Assembly (NCBI GenBank): GCA_964640795.1
Contig: CAZXIN010000017.1
Span: 1-64,000 of the forward strand
Length of the DNA: 64,000 nucleotides
Direction of reading: 5' to 3'
Source of the DNA: M269 sp964640795
GTDB taxonomy: Bacteria > Pseudomonadota > Gammaproteobacteria > Enterobacterales > Alteromonadaceae
Below the pieces are notes generated by a model. The model did no database searches and was not told the origin of the DNA. It saw only the letters and a list, made by a program, of their open reading frames with translations. The position numbers and the translations under genes were made by a program. Of this stretch, positions 8,684-17,481 are shown in pieces. The first letter of the stretch is position 1. Each line of letters opens with the position of its first letter.

Positions 8684-9686
8684 TTTCTATTGAACGACCC
8701 GAATGCCAAGAGCTTGATGTCAATAAAATAAACTGAGGCAATTTGTGCAAAGGCTTATATATTGGTTGCTTTGCTTCAATTTCAAACCAAACAGGATTAA
8801 GTGTCCGGAAAACCTTCAGGTATTCGATAGCGCGTTCTTTTTCATTAAACTTTATGGCTAAACGAGCTGCTCTGCGCCAAATCCTGTCCCATGTGGCTCC
8901 ACGCTCCAATGCTTGAGTAATGAGAGGCAAAGACTGTTTGAATTGCCCTTGCCTTCCCACGCGCTCTGCACCGATGATTAACTGCCGCGCGTAATGAAAA
9001 TTCAAAAGACGCTGAAGCGCTTTCACAGGCTCCTTGCTCGCATCGACACGTATATCGATATCATGAGGGAATCCTTCTAAAGTCCTTGAAACCAGCGCAG
9101 CGGACATGCTCCCAGTTTTTTGACCTCCCGCACGCTGCCCTTCCCTTAACGCAACCATCACTCTTTCAGCCAATGTTCCTCTGGATTCAACGAATACTCT
9201 TTGCATAGCAATAAGAACATTTTCACTCCCAAGTCCATTGCCTTGCATCGAATAATAAGGACCTTTTACTGAGCCTGCCCAATCCGAATCTAATGCATTC
9301 GCACCGTCATACTGAGCAGACAAACCATTAAGATCAATCAAAGCAACTTGCCTGTCTTCAATCCCCCCACCATCAAAGTTGTTATCACCTTCTAGTAGAA
9401 GTTCTAAAACCTTCTTGGTTGATTCACCTCGTCGAAGCAACTCCAACCCCTTAGGGCCATAGTTTGGGTTCGTTTCAAATTGTGTTACCAAAGCCCCTAC
9501 GCCACCTTCTGCATAGATGACACTAGCGCCTACAGCTAAATTATTAGTCGCAACCGCAGCGGCACAGGTTTTGGTCGTATCCTCACAGGCAATAATTGAA
9601 AAGGTCGCTAAAGCAGGTTTTGATATAAAGAAGCAAACAAAAAGCGGCAATAAAGATTTAATAATAGTTTTATTTAATTCCGACAA
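8661..9686 (-). CDS. DUF1028 family protein (Ntn-hydrolase-like), exported
   Basis: A 341-residue protein with a signal peptide (core LLPLFVCFFIS, cleavage likely after KPALA). The mature start TFSIIACEDTTKTCAAAVATNNLAVGASVIYAEGGVGALVTQ is the hallmark N-terminal strand pattern of DUF1028, a family placed in the Ntn-hydrolase superfamily. The motifs ALIDLNG and MQGNGL also fit. The C-terminal 100 residues are helical and TPR-like (QLIIGAERVGRQGQFKQSLPLITQALERG), extending past the core domain. Catalytic activity and substrate are unknown. It converges with and overlaps the DUF4156-like gene. Confidence 0.8.
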   Translation of the reverse strand: MSELNKTIIKSLLPLFVCFFISKPALATFSIIACEDTTKTCAAAVATNNLAVGASVIYAEGGVGALVTQFETNPNYGPKGLELLRRGESTKKVLELLLEGDNNFDGGGIEDRQVALIDLNGLSAQYDGANALDSDWAGSVKGPYYSMQGNGLGSENVLIAMQRVFVESRGTLAERVMVALREGQRAGGQKTGSMSAALVSRTLEGFPHDIDIRVDASKEPVKALQRLLNFHYARQLIIGAERVGRQGQFKQSLPLITQALERGATWDRIWRRAARLAIKFNEKERAIEYLKVFRTLNPVWFEIEAKQPIYKPLHKLPQFILLTSSSWHSGRSIETKGTDKQ

Positions 9687-9765
9687 GTTAAACCTAAATA
9701 ATAAATATAACAGGCTAACTTAGTCGTCATAAAAGAAGCAGAAGTTTAAATAACCTAAACGTGAT

Positions 9766-10275
9766 CTAATTGGGCGTACTACTGAAATTAATATAACGTG
9801 AAAACTCATTATTGTTGTCGTCAGACAAAGTCACAATCATTTGCCATCTCATATTAGGTTCACTGCAACTTCCTAAATAACTTTCTAAGTTTAATCTTGT
9901 GGTTTGTGAAAAGGAATCTTCTAAAGGCAGTACGGGTATTTTCCCCATATACATATTCACACCTTGTATCCAAGCCGATTTAAATGTTAATCCAGGTTCA
10001 AGATCTAACGTAAAAATAAGTTGTTCCTCTGTTTTGATTGGGAAAGGTGTTACCGAAAGACTAAATTCTGCATCGACTCCTAGTACTGTGCAGGTGGATG
10101 AATCAAATTGGCAAAAAACATCGGTTTCTATTTGGCTTGTTTTATACAGAAAGGTAAACATTGCTAAGGCTAGAAGTGTGACCACAGGCAGTGAATATTT
10201 AACTTTTTGTAAAATTAATGTATTGAATTTGTTCAAAAACTTGAGCTTTTCGTACTTTTTATTGAGATTGATCAA
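9766..10275 (-). CDS. Membrane-anchored Cys/Met-rich protein divergent from ccoN
   Basis: A 169-residue protein not recognised with certainty. It has a basic N-terminus, one membrane segment (about residues 28-44) and a periplasmic, beta-rich domain. Notable are Cys55 and Cys62, the M-Y-M-G motif (Met108, Met110) and CSEPNMRWQM with Cys137, Met142, Trp144 and Met146, a pattern suited to copper binding. Translation begins at TTG, preceded by GAGAGAAGA; an in-frame stop lies upstream, so no earlier start exists. The gene is divergent from ccoN across 185 bases, which suggests a link to oxidase assembly or copper delivery. This is inference; an unrelated protein is possible. Confidence 0.6.
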   Translation of the reverse strand: MINLNKKYEKLKFLNKFNTLILQKVKYSLPVVTLLALAMFTFLYKTSQIETDVFCQFDSSTCTVLGVDAEFSLSVTPFPIKTEEQLIFTLDLEPGLTFKSAWIQGVNMYMGKIPVLPLEDSFSQTTRLNLESYLGSCSEPNMRWQMIVTLSDDNNNEFSRYINFSSTPN

Positions 10276-10460
10276 TCTTCTCTCAGATTGTGTATCAATT
10301 CATGTTTTTTTACGTATAATTTTCTGTGTTTAGACAAACAGTTGCCTAATTGTGTGAATTACATCCAATTTTTATTGTAAGCAAATTGGTTAATATCGCG
10401 CAATTAACTATGTTTAATAACAACAATAAATAAAATACTCAAAAGTGGAAGAAGCGGATT

Positions 10461-11903
10461 ATGAATCAAACCACGCAAACGCTCCCCGAATACAACTACA
10501 AGGTAGTCAGTCAATTTGCTGTAATGACTGTCGTCTGGGGTATTGTGGGCATGACAGTCGGCGTATTAATTGCTGCGCAGCTAATATGGCCGGAATTAAA
10601 CTTTGATACGCCTTGGTTAACCTACTCTAGGTTGCGACCATTACACACGAATGCAGTTATTTTTGCATTTGGTGGTTGTGCGCTCTTCGCAACATCCTAT
10701 TACGTTGTTCAGCGAACATCTCAAGTCAGGCTTTTTAGTGACAAACTGGCAGCTTTTACTTTTTGGGGATGGCAAGCCGTTATTGTCAGTGCAGCAATAA
10801 GCCTTCCTCTAGGATTAACAAGTTCAAAAGAGTACGCTGAACTTGAGTGGCCCATAGATATTCTCATCACACTTGTTTGGGTTGCCTATTTAATCAACTT
10901 CTTCGGTACAATGATTATTCGTAAGGTTTCGCATATATATGTCGCGAACTGGTTCTACGGAGCTTTCATTATTACCGTTGCTGTTTTGCATATTGCCAAC
11001 AGTATGGCTATCCCAGTTTCTTTTGGTAAGTCTTACTCTTTGTACGGTGGTGCAGTCGATGCCATGATGCAATGGTGGTATGGTCACAACGCGGTTGGTT
11101 TCTTCCTAACAGCCGGTTTCTTGGGAATGATGTATTACTTTGTTCCTAAACAAGCAGGACGTCCGGTATACTCCTACCGTTTGTCTGTTATCCATTTCTG
11201 GGCCTTAATATCACTTTACATTTGGGCTGGTCCTCACCATTTGCATTATACGGCTTTACCCGACTGGACTCAGTCACTAGGTATGGTGATGTCCGTTATT
11301 CTTTTCGTCCCATCGTGGGGGGGCATGATAAACGGTATTATGACGCTATCAGGCGCATGGCATAAATTACGTACCGATCCCGTGTTAAGGTTCTTGATTG
11401 TGTCATTATCTTTCTACGGTATGTCGACTTTTGAAGGTCCTATGATGGCCATTAAAACGGTTAACGCATTGTCACACTATACCGATTGGACCATTGGTCA
11501 CGTGCACTCAGGTGCGTTAGGTTGGGTTGCAATGGTTTCAATAGGTGCCGTATACCATTTAATCCCAGTTCTCTTCAATAAACCTAAAATGTACAGCATA
11601 AAACTGATTAATACGCATTTCTGGTTAGCGACTGTTGGTGTGGTTCTGTATATCGTTGCCATGTGGCTGTCTGGTGTCATGCAAGGTTTGATGTGGCGTG
11701 CAATCAACACAGACGGAACATTAACTTATAGCTTCGTGCAAAGTTTGGAAGCTTCATACAAATTCTACTTTATCCGATTCATCGGTGGTGTGTTTGTGGT
11801 ATCAGGTATGTTTGTTATGGCTTACAACGTCTTCAAGACAATTCGTATGCCAAGCGAAGAAACTACTGAAGATAGCGCAGTTGCAGCGCCTCAAGCGGCT
11901 TAA
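10461..11903 (+). CDS. ccoN: cbb3-type cytochrome c oxidase subunit I
   Basis: The 480-residue catalytic subunit of the cbb3 terminal oxidase, which reduces O2 to water at a haem b3-CuB centre in the inner membrane with high oxygen affinity. It shows about twelve membrane segments and family landmarks: RLRPLHTNAVIFAFGG, WWYGHNAVGFFLTAGFLGMMYYFVPK, WAGPHHLHYTALPDW (CuB His pair), and DWTIGHVHSGALGW. Length is normal. A purine-rich GGAAGAAG site precedes the ATG. It heads ccoN-O-Q-P with short gaps. No clear Fnr box was found upstream, so basal transcription may be constitutive. Confidence 0.97.
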   Translation: MNQTTQTLPEYNYKVVSQFAVMTVVWGIVGMTVGVLIAAQLIWPELNFDTPWLTYSRLRPLHTNAVIFAFGGCALFATSYYVVQRTSQVRLFSDKLAAFTFWGWQAVIVSAAISLPLGLTSSKEYAELEWPIDILITLVWVAYLINFFGTMIIRKVSHIYVANWFYGAFIITVAVLHIANSMAIPVSFGKSYSLYGGAVDAMMQWWYGHNAVGFFLTAGFLGMMYYFVPKQAGRPVYSYRLSVIHFWALISLYIWAGPHHLHYTALPDWTQSLGMVMSVILFVPSWGGMINGIMTLSGAWHKLRTDPVLRFLIVSLSFYGMSTFEGPMMAIKTVNALSHYTDWTIGHVHSGALGWVAMVSIGAVYHLIPVLFNKPKMYSIKLINTHFWLATVGVVLYIVAMWLSGVMQGLMWRAINTDGTLTYSFVQSLEASYKFYFIRFIGGVFVVSGMFVMAYNVFKTIRMPSEETTEDSAVAAPQAA

Positions 11904-11918
11904 GGAGAGGAGCTCACA

Positions 11919-12524
11919 ATGAAAAACATGCATGAAGTCGTCGAGAAGAATGCGGGGTTAATGGCAATATTTATCCTTATTGCCATCAGTTTTGGTGCCC
12001 TTGTACAAATCTTACCGTTAATGTTTCAGGACCAAGTTATGGAGCCTGTTGACGGATTGAAACCTTATACTGCTCTGCAACTAGAAGGTCGAGATATCTA
12101 CATTCGTGAAGGCTGTGTCGGTTGCCACAGTCAAATGATTCGCCCATTCCGTTCAGAAACCGAACGTTACGGTCACTATTCTGTTGCCGGTGAATCAGTT
12201 TGGGAACATCCATTCCTTTGGGGTTCTAAGAGAACTGGACCAGATTTAGCGCGTGTAGGTGGTCGATACAGTGATGAATGGCATCGCGTTCATATGCTTA
12301 ACCCAAGAAACGTTGTTCCAGAATCCAACATGCCAGGATTCCCTTGGTTAGCGGAAAACACCTTGGACGGAAAACTAACATCCAAGAAGATGGAAGTCTT
12401 CAGAAAATTTGGTGCTCCCTACACTGATGAAGATATTGCTAATGCGAAAGCTGATGTTGAAGGCAAAACTGAAATGCAGGCCCTGATTGCATACTTGCAA
12501 TCATTGGGTACAGCACTTAAGTAG
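11919..12524 (+). CDS. ccoO: cbb3-type cytochrome c oxidase monohaem subunit II
   Basis: A 201-residue membrane-anchored cytochrome c that passes electrons from CcoP to the CcoN haems. One N-terminal membrane helix (about residues 14-35) is followed by a periplasmic domain with the haem c motif CVGCH (66-70) and the axial-methionine region ESNMPGFPWL. GGAGAGG lies just before the ATG, fifteen bases after ccoN, so the two are translated from one transcript. Length and motif spacing are normal for CcoO. Confidence 0.97.
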   Translation: MKNMHEVVEKNAGLMAIFILIAISFGALVQILPLMFQDQVMEPVDGLKPYTALQLEGRDIYIREGCVGCHSQMIRPFRSETERYGHYSVAGESVWEHPFLWGSKRTGPDLARVGGRYSDEWHRVHMLNPRNVVPESNMPGFPWLAENTLDGKLTSKKMEVFRKFGAPYTDEDIANAKADVEGKTEMQALIAYLQSLGTALK

Positions 12525-12532
12525 AGGTGACT

Positions 12533-12709
12533 ATGGATAACGGAACAGTCGGTACTATATTCACCTTAGTTGTTTTTATTTCTTTTGTTGGTGTGCTCGT
12601 TTGGGCCTTTAGTAAAAAGTCTAAAGCGGGCTTTGACGAGGCAGCAAACCTCGTATTTGATGATGAAAAAAACACCAATTTAAAACAGGAGTCGTCTACA
12701 AATGAGTAG
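12533..12709 (+). CDS. ccoQ: cbb3-type oxidase small subunit CcoQ/FixQ
   Basis: A 58-residue single-helix protein that stabilises the oxidase core. It has a membrane segment TIFTLVVFISFVGVLVWAF followed by a short charged tail with AANLVFDDE, as in CcoQ. I place the start at ATG 12533, because GAGG lies five bases before it; a GTG six bases earlier (12527) would overlap that ribosome site. It overlaps the ccoP start by eight bases. Confidence 0.88.
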   Translation: MDNGTVGTIFTLVVFISFVGVLVWAFSKKSKAGFDEAANLVFDDEKNTNLKQESSTNE

Positions 12710-13655
12710 CTTTTGGAGTATTTGGATTTCTGTCATATCACTGGGCACAATTCTAGGCTGTTTTTTGCTGCTTCGATGGTGTTTACAGAATAAAACAGGG
12801 GTTGATGAAGGCGATGATATGCATCACGAATTTGATGGCATTATCGAAATCAACAACCAATTGCCTAAATGGTGGACAATTATGTTTTATGTCACCATTG
12901 TCTGGGGCTTACTCTATCTTATGTGGTTCCCTGGTTTAGGTAACTTTGCTGGGTTAAGTGGCTGGACAAGCTCAAATCAGGGGATAAAGTCTCTTGCTGA
13001 GTCAAAAGCTGCCACTGAATACGCACTGCAAAACGGTAAAATTGTAGAATACGACCGCGCTGTTGCGTTTGCTAACGAAACCTTCGGCCCTATTTTTGAT
13101 GAGTATGCAAAGCAACCCATTGAAGCGCTCGCCGTTGATGAAGAAGCCCTAAAAATAGGTCAGCGTTTATTTTTACAGAACTGTTCACAATGTCATGGTT
13201 CAGATGCTCGCGGACAAACTGGGTTTCCTAATTTAACCGATAATGATTGGTTATATGGTGGCAAGCCTGAAAATATTAAGACAACACTATTACAAGGTCG
13301 CCAAGGTGCAATGCCTGCATGGATAGACTCCATGGGAGAAAAAGGTGTTGAAGAAGTTGTCGCTTACGCTTTAAGTCTTAGTGGTCGTAAAGTAGATGCA
13401 AATCTCGCAGAGAAAGGTCAAACGCGCTTTGCAGTATGTGTTGCCTGCCACGGACCTGAAGGTAAAGGTAATCAAGCACTTGGGGCCCCTAATTTGACGG
13501 ATAATATATGGCTTTATAGAGGAAGCACAAAAGCCGTAACAGACTCTGTTACTTTTGGTCGCGCTGGGGTTATGCCTTCGTTCAAAGACACACTTGGTGA
13601 GAAAAAGATCCACTTAGTTGCAGCCTATGTCTACAGTTTGTCTTTAGAAGACTAA
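12702..13655 (+). CDS. ccoP: cbb3-type cytochrome c oxidase dihaem subunit III
   Basis: A 317-residue membrane-anchored dihaem cytochrome c, the entry point for electrons from soluble cytochrome c. Two N-terminal hydrophobic segments (about 5-25 and 57-77) bracket the DDMHHEFDGIIEINNQLPKWW signature. Haem motifs are CSQCH (161-165) and CVACH (246-250), each followed by a Met-containing ligand loop (GAMPAW and GVMPSF). The gene overlaps ccoQ and is closed by a strong terminator at 13674-13700, so ccoNOQP is one operon distinct from the assembly genes that follow. Confidence 0.97.
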   Translation: MSSFWSIWISVISLGTILGCFLLLRWCLQNKTGVDEGDDMHHEFDGIIEINNQLPKWWTIMFYVTIVWGLLYLMWFPGLGNFAGLSGWTSSNQGIKSLAESKAATEYALQNGKIVEYDRAVAFANETFGPIFDEYAKQPIEALAVDEEALKIGQRLFLQNCSQCHGSDARGQTGFPNLTDNDWLYGGKPENIKTTLLQGRQGAMPAWIDSMGEKGVEEVVAYALSLSGRKVDANLAEKGQTRFAVCVACHGPEGKGNQALGAPNLTDNIWLYRGSTKAVTDSVTFGRAGVMPSFKDTLGEKKIHLVAAYVYSLSLED

Positions 13656-13673
13656 ACAAATTAATAAACTCAG

Positions 13674-13700
13674 AGCCTCGGTTCGCCGGGGCTTTTTTTT
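13674..13700 (+). terminator. Rho-independent terminator after ccoP
   Basis: AGCCTCGG (13674-13681) and CCGGGGCT (13686-13693) pair across a TTCG-type tetraloop, and eight Ts follow. This is a canonical strong terminator, ending ccoNOQP before fixH. Confidence 0.95.
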
Positions 13701-13716
13701 GCGTTAGAGTCATTTA

Positions 13717-14214
13717 ATGAATAGTTCAAAAAGTGATATCACACCTTGGTACAAGCAATTTTGGCCTTGGTTTTTGATTGTTGTCCCCATTGTTACCTTA
13801 GGCGTAGGAACGACTGTTATTACACTGGCTGTAACAGGTGAGGATAGTTTAGTTATTGATGACTATTACAAACAAGGTAAAGCGATTAACAATAAACTAG
13901 AAAAAATTAAAGCAGCAAAAGCACTTAATTTACGCACAGAAATCTCTTTTTTAGATGAAAAAATTGAACTGCGTTTTTTAAGTCAAGATCCCAATAACGG
14001 TGCCGCACTAACCTTAGACTTCTATCATTCGACACAGTCTGACAAAGATTTTGTTATCAACTTGACTCAAAGGGCCGACGGCACCTACCAAGCGCCTATC
14101 GAACAATCTTTATCGGGAAAATGGAGAGTCAGCCTTCATCCCTACCACAATGAATGGAAAATTCAGCAAGACATTGCCCTCCCCCAGTCTCAACCCATTC
14201 TGTTTGTTCCATAA
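13717..14214 (+). CDS. fixH: FixH family cbb3 oxidase assembly protein
   Basis: A 165-residue membrane-anchored periplasmic protein needed for cbb3 assembly, probably acting with the copper ATPase encoded next. It has the family N-terminus PWYKQFWPWFLIVVP, one membrane helix (about 16-38), then DDYYKQGKAINNKLEK and a beta-rich periplasmic domain ending in the WRVSLHP region. It also matches the older names CcoG-operon FixH/CcoH-like. It is the first gene after the ccoP terminator and precedes fixI by eleven bases. Confidence 0.92.
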   Translation: MNSSKSDITPWYKQFWPWFLIVVPIVTLGVGTTVITLAVTGEDSLVIDDYYKQGKAINNKLEKIKAAKALNLRTEISFLDEKIELRFLSQDPNNGAALTLDFYHSTQSDKDFVINLTQRADGTYQAPIEQSLSGKWRVSLHPYHNEWKIQQDIALPQSQPILFVP

Positions 14215-14225
14215 CGAAGGCTGCA

Positions 14226-16610
14226 ATGACCTGCTATCACTGTGAACAACCCCTACCTAAAGATGAGGTATTCACAACGCTCATATTAGGTGAAGATAGG
14301 CAGCTTTGTTGTATCGGTTGCCAAGCCGTTGCCGAGACTATTATTGAAAATGGTTTAGAAGATTACTACCGCTTTAGAACGGAACCAGCACTCAAAGCTG
14401 AGCCTGAACGGTCAATATTACCTGATTTGGATATATTCAATGACCAAAGTGTTCAAGAGTCTTTTGTTATTGAGAAAGGCAATGAGCGACAGGCTCAACT
14501 GTCTCTGCAAGGCGTTAGTTGTCCAGCTTGTGCTTGGTTGATAGAAAGACAACTGTCAAAGCTCGGTGGTATTGCCAAGATCGCTGTCAATGTAGGATCT
14601 CGGAGAGCGACTGTCAGTTGGGATGACTCGCAACTGGAACTTAGCGACATATTCAAAGCAATCGAAAATATCGGTTACCGTGCCCAACCCTTCCAACCTG
14701 ATCAACACGAAAAGCTTTACGTACAACAAAATAAGCGCCTGTTGACCAGACTTGGTATAGCAGGCCTTATGAGCATGCAGGTCATGATGCTCACATTCGG
14801 TATTTACTTTGGTGTGTTTGGCGACTTAGAAGCCGTTACCTTAAGCTATTTTCAATGGACAAGTTTATTACTATCGTTACCTGTCGTTTTCTATTCAGCG
14901 CGCGAGTTCTACGTCAGTGCCTTTAGGGTTGTTAAGGCTAAAGCCGTTAATATGGACGTACCCATATCCCTTGCTATTTGCGGATTATTTACAGCTAGTT
15001 TTATATCAACGTTCCAACAAAGTGGCGAAACCTATTATGAATCTGTGTGTATGTTCATATTCTTGCTATTAGTTAGCCGCTACCTTGAGCATAAATCGAG
15101 ACACAAATCGGCTCAGATTAGTGCAAACAGTGTTTCTCACATACCAATAACTGCCACCGTTTTAGAAGAAGGCCATCAAAGTACTCTACTGGCTAACAAA
15201 CTCGCTATTGGGCAACGTGTACTTGTGAAGGCAGGTGAAACAATACCTATCGACGGTATTATCGTTGATGGAAGAAGTAATATTGATGAATCAACATTAT
15301 CCGGCGAGTTCCTTCCCGTCACGAAAAATAAAGGGGACAAGGTTTTCGGGGGCACCATTAATCAGTCAAGCCCTATTGAAATTGAGGTCAAATCACTGTT
15401 TAAAGATGCCCTGATTCAAAATATCCTTCGAATGCAGGAGCTCGCTTTTGCACAGAAACCTCAAATAGCTTTACTGGTTGATAAATTCTCACAGTATTTT
15501 GTTACTGCCGTCTTGTCGATTTCCGCCATGACTTACATCGCTTGGCAATGGGTTGATCCAAGTCGCTCTTTTTGGGTAATGGCTTCGGTTTTAGTTGCAA
15601 CATGCCCTTGTGCATTAGGTTTAGCGACACCATCCGCGCTCACGTGCGCTGTCGCCTTACTAAATCGTCAAGGTATTCTGATAAAACGAGCAAACGTACT
15701 TGAGCAATTGAAAACCATCACACACACCTGCTTTGACAAGACAGGAACATTAACTGAAGGCCAATTTACATTGACCGAATGCCTGAAGATAAAAAATGAT
15801 ATAAGCATCGAAGAAACGCTAGCCATAGCCGCTGCTTTAGAGAGCGTATCAGAGCACCCAATCAGTCATGCATTTCATTCAAATAAACCACATCTGTCAT
15901 TAACCGAAAGTCATGTGGATGTCGGCTTAGGTGTTCGTGGTTATGTTAATCAAACATTTTACAAAATAGGGTCTGCTCGTTACTTCGATCTTTCGATACC
16001 TGCAGAGCTCAATCACTGCAATATTTTCTTAGGTACGAATCATCACATTATTGCAGGCTTTGTTGTGAGCGACCAAACAAGAGCTAGTGCACTCCAAACT
16101 ATCGAAAAGTTGAAATCTAAAACTCCAGCAATATTGAGTGGCGATAACGAATTAGCCGTAGCTAAGCTCGCTTCCGAGCTAACAATAAATCACTGGCAAA
16201 GCGAATGCTCTCCTAAACAAAAAATGCAATACGTCCAACATATTCAAAAAGAAGGCGGTTCAGTGCTGATGGTTGGAGATGGCGTTAACGACAGTCCGGT
16301 TATGGCTGCCGCTGATGTTTCTATAGCCATATCCAATGCAACTGATATTGCCAAAAACTCTGCCGATGTTGTTATGATGAATCAAAATATCCTAGGCATA
16401 ATCGCTTTAATGAATATCTCACAACAATGCTACGCCACAATCAAACAAAACTTATGGTGGGCGGCAGGTTACAACACGGTTGTGCTACCTCTGGCAGTAA
16501 CCGGTATACTGTCGCCTTGGATGGGAGTCATTGGAATGTCTTTAAGTTCACTGCTTGTCGTGGCAAACTCAACGCGGATGTTAAACTCAAAGGCAGGTAT
16601 TAAAGCATGA
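14226..16610 (+). CDS. fixI: Copper-exporting P1B-type ATPase for cbb3 oxidase (CcoI/FixI)
   Basis: A 794-residue heavy-metal ATPase moving Cu+ across the inner membrane for CuB insertion. It starts with a CYHC...CCIGC metal-binding extension, then an HMA domain with CPAC (about residues 99-102), eight membrane helices with the CPC permeation motif (about 460), phosphorylation motif DKTGT (Asp504) and GDGVNDSP hinge. The reading frame is open further upstream to 14154, but the extra residues only mirror fixH; ATG 14226 has GAAGG five bases before it and gives the conserved N-terminus. It overlaps ccoS by four bases. Confidence 0.95.
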   Translation: MTCYHCEQPLPKDEVFTTLILGEDRQLCCIGCQAVAETIIENGLEDYYRFRTEPALKAEPERSILPDLDIFNDQSVQESFVIEKGNERQAQLSLQGVSCPACAWLIERQLSKLGGIAKIAVNVGSRRATVSWDDSQLELSDIFKAIENIGYRAQPFQPDQHEKLYVQQNKRLLTRLGIAGLMSMQVMMLTFGIYFGVFGDLEAVTLSYFQWTSLLLSLPVVFYSAREFYVSAFRVVKAKAVNMDVPISLAICGLFTASFISTFQQSGETYYESVCMFIFLLLVSRYLEHKSRHKSAQISANSVSHIPITATVLEEGHQSTLLANKLAIGQRVLVKAGETIPIDGIIVDGRSNIDESTLSGEFLPVTKNKGDKVFGGTINQSSPIEIEVKSLFKDALIQNILRMQELAFAQKPQIALLVDKFSQYFVTAVLSISAMTYIAWQWVDPSRSFWVMASVLVATCPCALGLATPSALTCAVALLNRQGILIKRANVLEQLKTITHTCFDKTGTLTEGQFTLTECLKIKNDISIEETLAIAAALESVSEHPISHAFHSNKPHLSLTESHVDVGLGVRGYVNQTFYKIGSARYFDLSIPAELNHCNIFLGTNHHIIAGFVVSDQTRASALQTIEKLKSKTPAILSGDNELAVAKLASELTINHWQSECSPKQKMQYVQHIQKEGGSVLMVGDGVNDSPVMAAADVSIAISNATDIAKNSADVVMMNQNILGIIALMNISQQCYATIKQNLWWAAGYNTVVLPLAVTGILSPWMGVIGMSLSSLLVVANSTRMLNSKAGIKA

Positions 16611-16813
16611 GTGTTATTTATATTCTTATTCCTCTTGCTATCGTGATAATAGCGGTCGCTATTGCTGCTTTTACTTGGGCGGTAAAGTCTGATCAGTTTA
16701 ATGACTTAGATAGGCAAGGCTATAGCATCTTATTCGATGATGATGTTAAGCCACCCTCTCCCAAAAAGGTTCAATCAGCCGAGTCAACAAAGAGCGAGGA
16801 TACACCAAATTAG
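16607..16813 (+). CDS. ccoS: cbb3 oxidase maturation protein CcoS
   Basis: A 68-residue single-helix protein required for cofactor insertion into cbb3 oxidase. The membrane helix IYILIPLAIVIIAVAIAAFTWAV is followed by the diagnostic SDQFNDLDRQGYSILFDDD. The four-base ATGA overlap with fixI shows translational coupling. The C-terminal 20 residues are hydrophilic and variable. Confidence 0.95.
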   Translation: MSVIYILIPLAIVIIAVAIAAFTWAVKSDQFNDLDRQGYSILFDDDVKPPSPKKVQSAESTKSEDTPN

Positions 16814-17477
16814 TGAAATCAATGCGCTCTCTGCGTTTCTGCTCGGTTTAGCTGGTAGCCTACATTGTGTTGGAATGTGTGGAGGTATTGTAGGTACATT
16901 TAGCCTCATTATCCCCAAAACCCATGCTCACTTTCCCTATTTAATAGCTTACAACTTTGGCAGAATCTCGAGTTACTGCTTAGCTGGTGGTATTACTGGT
17001 TATCTAGGCTCAATAACAACGGTAAACCTTGCACACGGCGGCCAAATTTTACAATTCATCAGTGCATTATTTCTCCTTTTTATGGGGTTATACCTTGGTA
17101 ATTGGTGGCGAGGGCTTACTCATTTAGAGCGCCTAGGGCACTACTTGTGGAGACGAATTCAACCGCTTTCTAAAAAATTCATCCCCTTCAAACATCCTGT
17201 CAACGCGGTGCCCTATGGCATATTGTGGGGTTGGCTTCCCTGTGGTTTAGTTTATTCTGCTTTAACATGGAGTTTAGCTAGCGGTGGAGCCATTGAGGGT
17301 GTGCTAATAATGCTATCGTTCGGCCTAGGGACGTTGCCCGCACTTATGTCACTTGGTGGTTCACAGAATATTATTAGGAATATCTTAAATAATTCCAAAT
17401 TAAAGCAAATCATTGCATTGACATTAATCAGCTTCGCCCTGATATTACTCATGTCAGTATTTTTCAATCACAGGTAA
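16737..17477 (+). CDS. Sulfite exporter TauE/SafE-like membrane protein of the cbb3 cluster
   Basis: A membrane protein with six or more hydrophobic segments and the motifs LLGLAGSLHCVGMCGGI and GWLPCGLVYSALTWSL typical of the TauE/SafE-like (DUF2182-adjacent, CcoA-neighbour) protein that follows ccoS in many Gammaproteobacteria; the Cys/Met motifs suggest a metal-handling role. The start is uncertain. The only in-frame ATGs (16737, 16740, 16743) give about 25 residues overlapping ccoS. Conserved similarity begins near residue 28, close to an ATT codon at 16809 that overlaps the ccoS stop (ATTAG) and has GAGGA eight bases upstream. Confidence 0.85.
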   Translation: MMMLSHPLPKRFNQPSQQRARIHQISEINALSAFLLGLAGSLHCVGMCGGIVGTFSLIIPKTHAHFPYLIAYNFGRISSYCLAGGITGYLGSITTVNLAHGGQILQFISALFLLFMGLYLGNWWRGLTHLERLGHYLWRRIQPLSKKFIPFKHPVNAVPYGILWGWLPCGLVYSALTWSLASGGAIEGVLIMLSFGLGTLPALMSLGGSQNIIRNILNNSKLKQIIALTLISFALILLMSVFFNHR

Positions 17478-17481
17478 GTCG

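Noticed and set aside
10265..10460. Fnr box upstream of ccoN
   Set aside because: TTGATCAA at 10269-10275 and TTGTGTATCAA nearby have the wrong spacing for TTGAT-N4-ATCAA.
14154..14225. N-terminal extension of the fixI reading frame
   Set aside because: The extra 24 residues overlap fixH out of frame, lack a ribosome site and are not like FixI; ATG 14226 has GAAGG and the conserved MTCYHC start.
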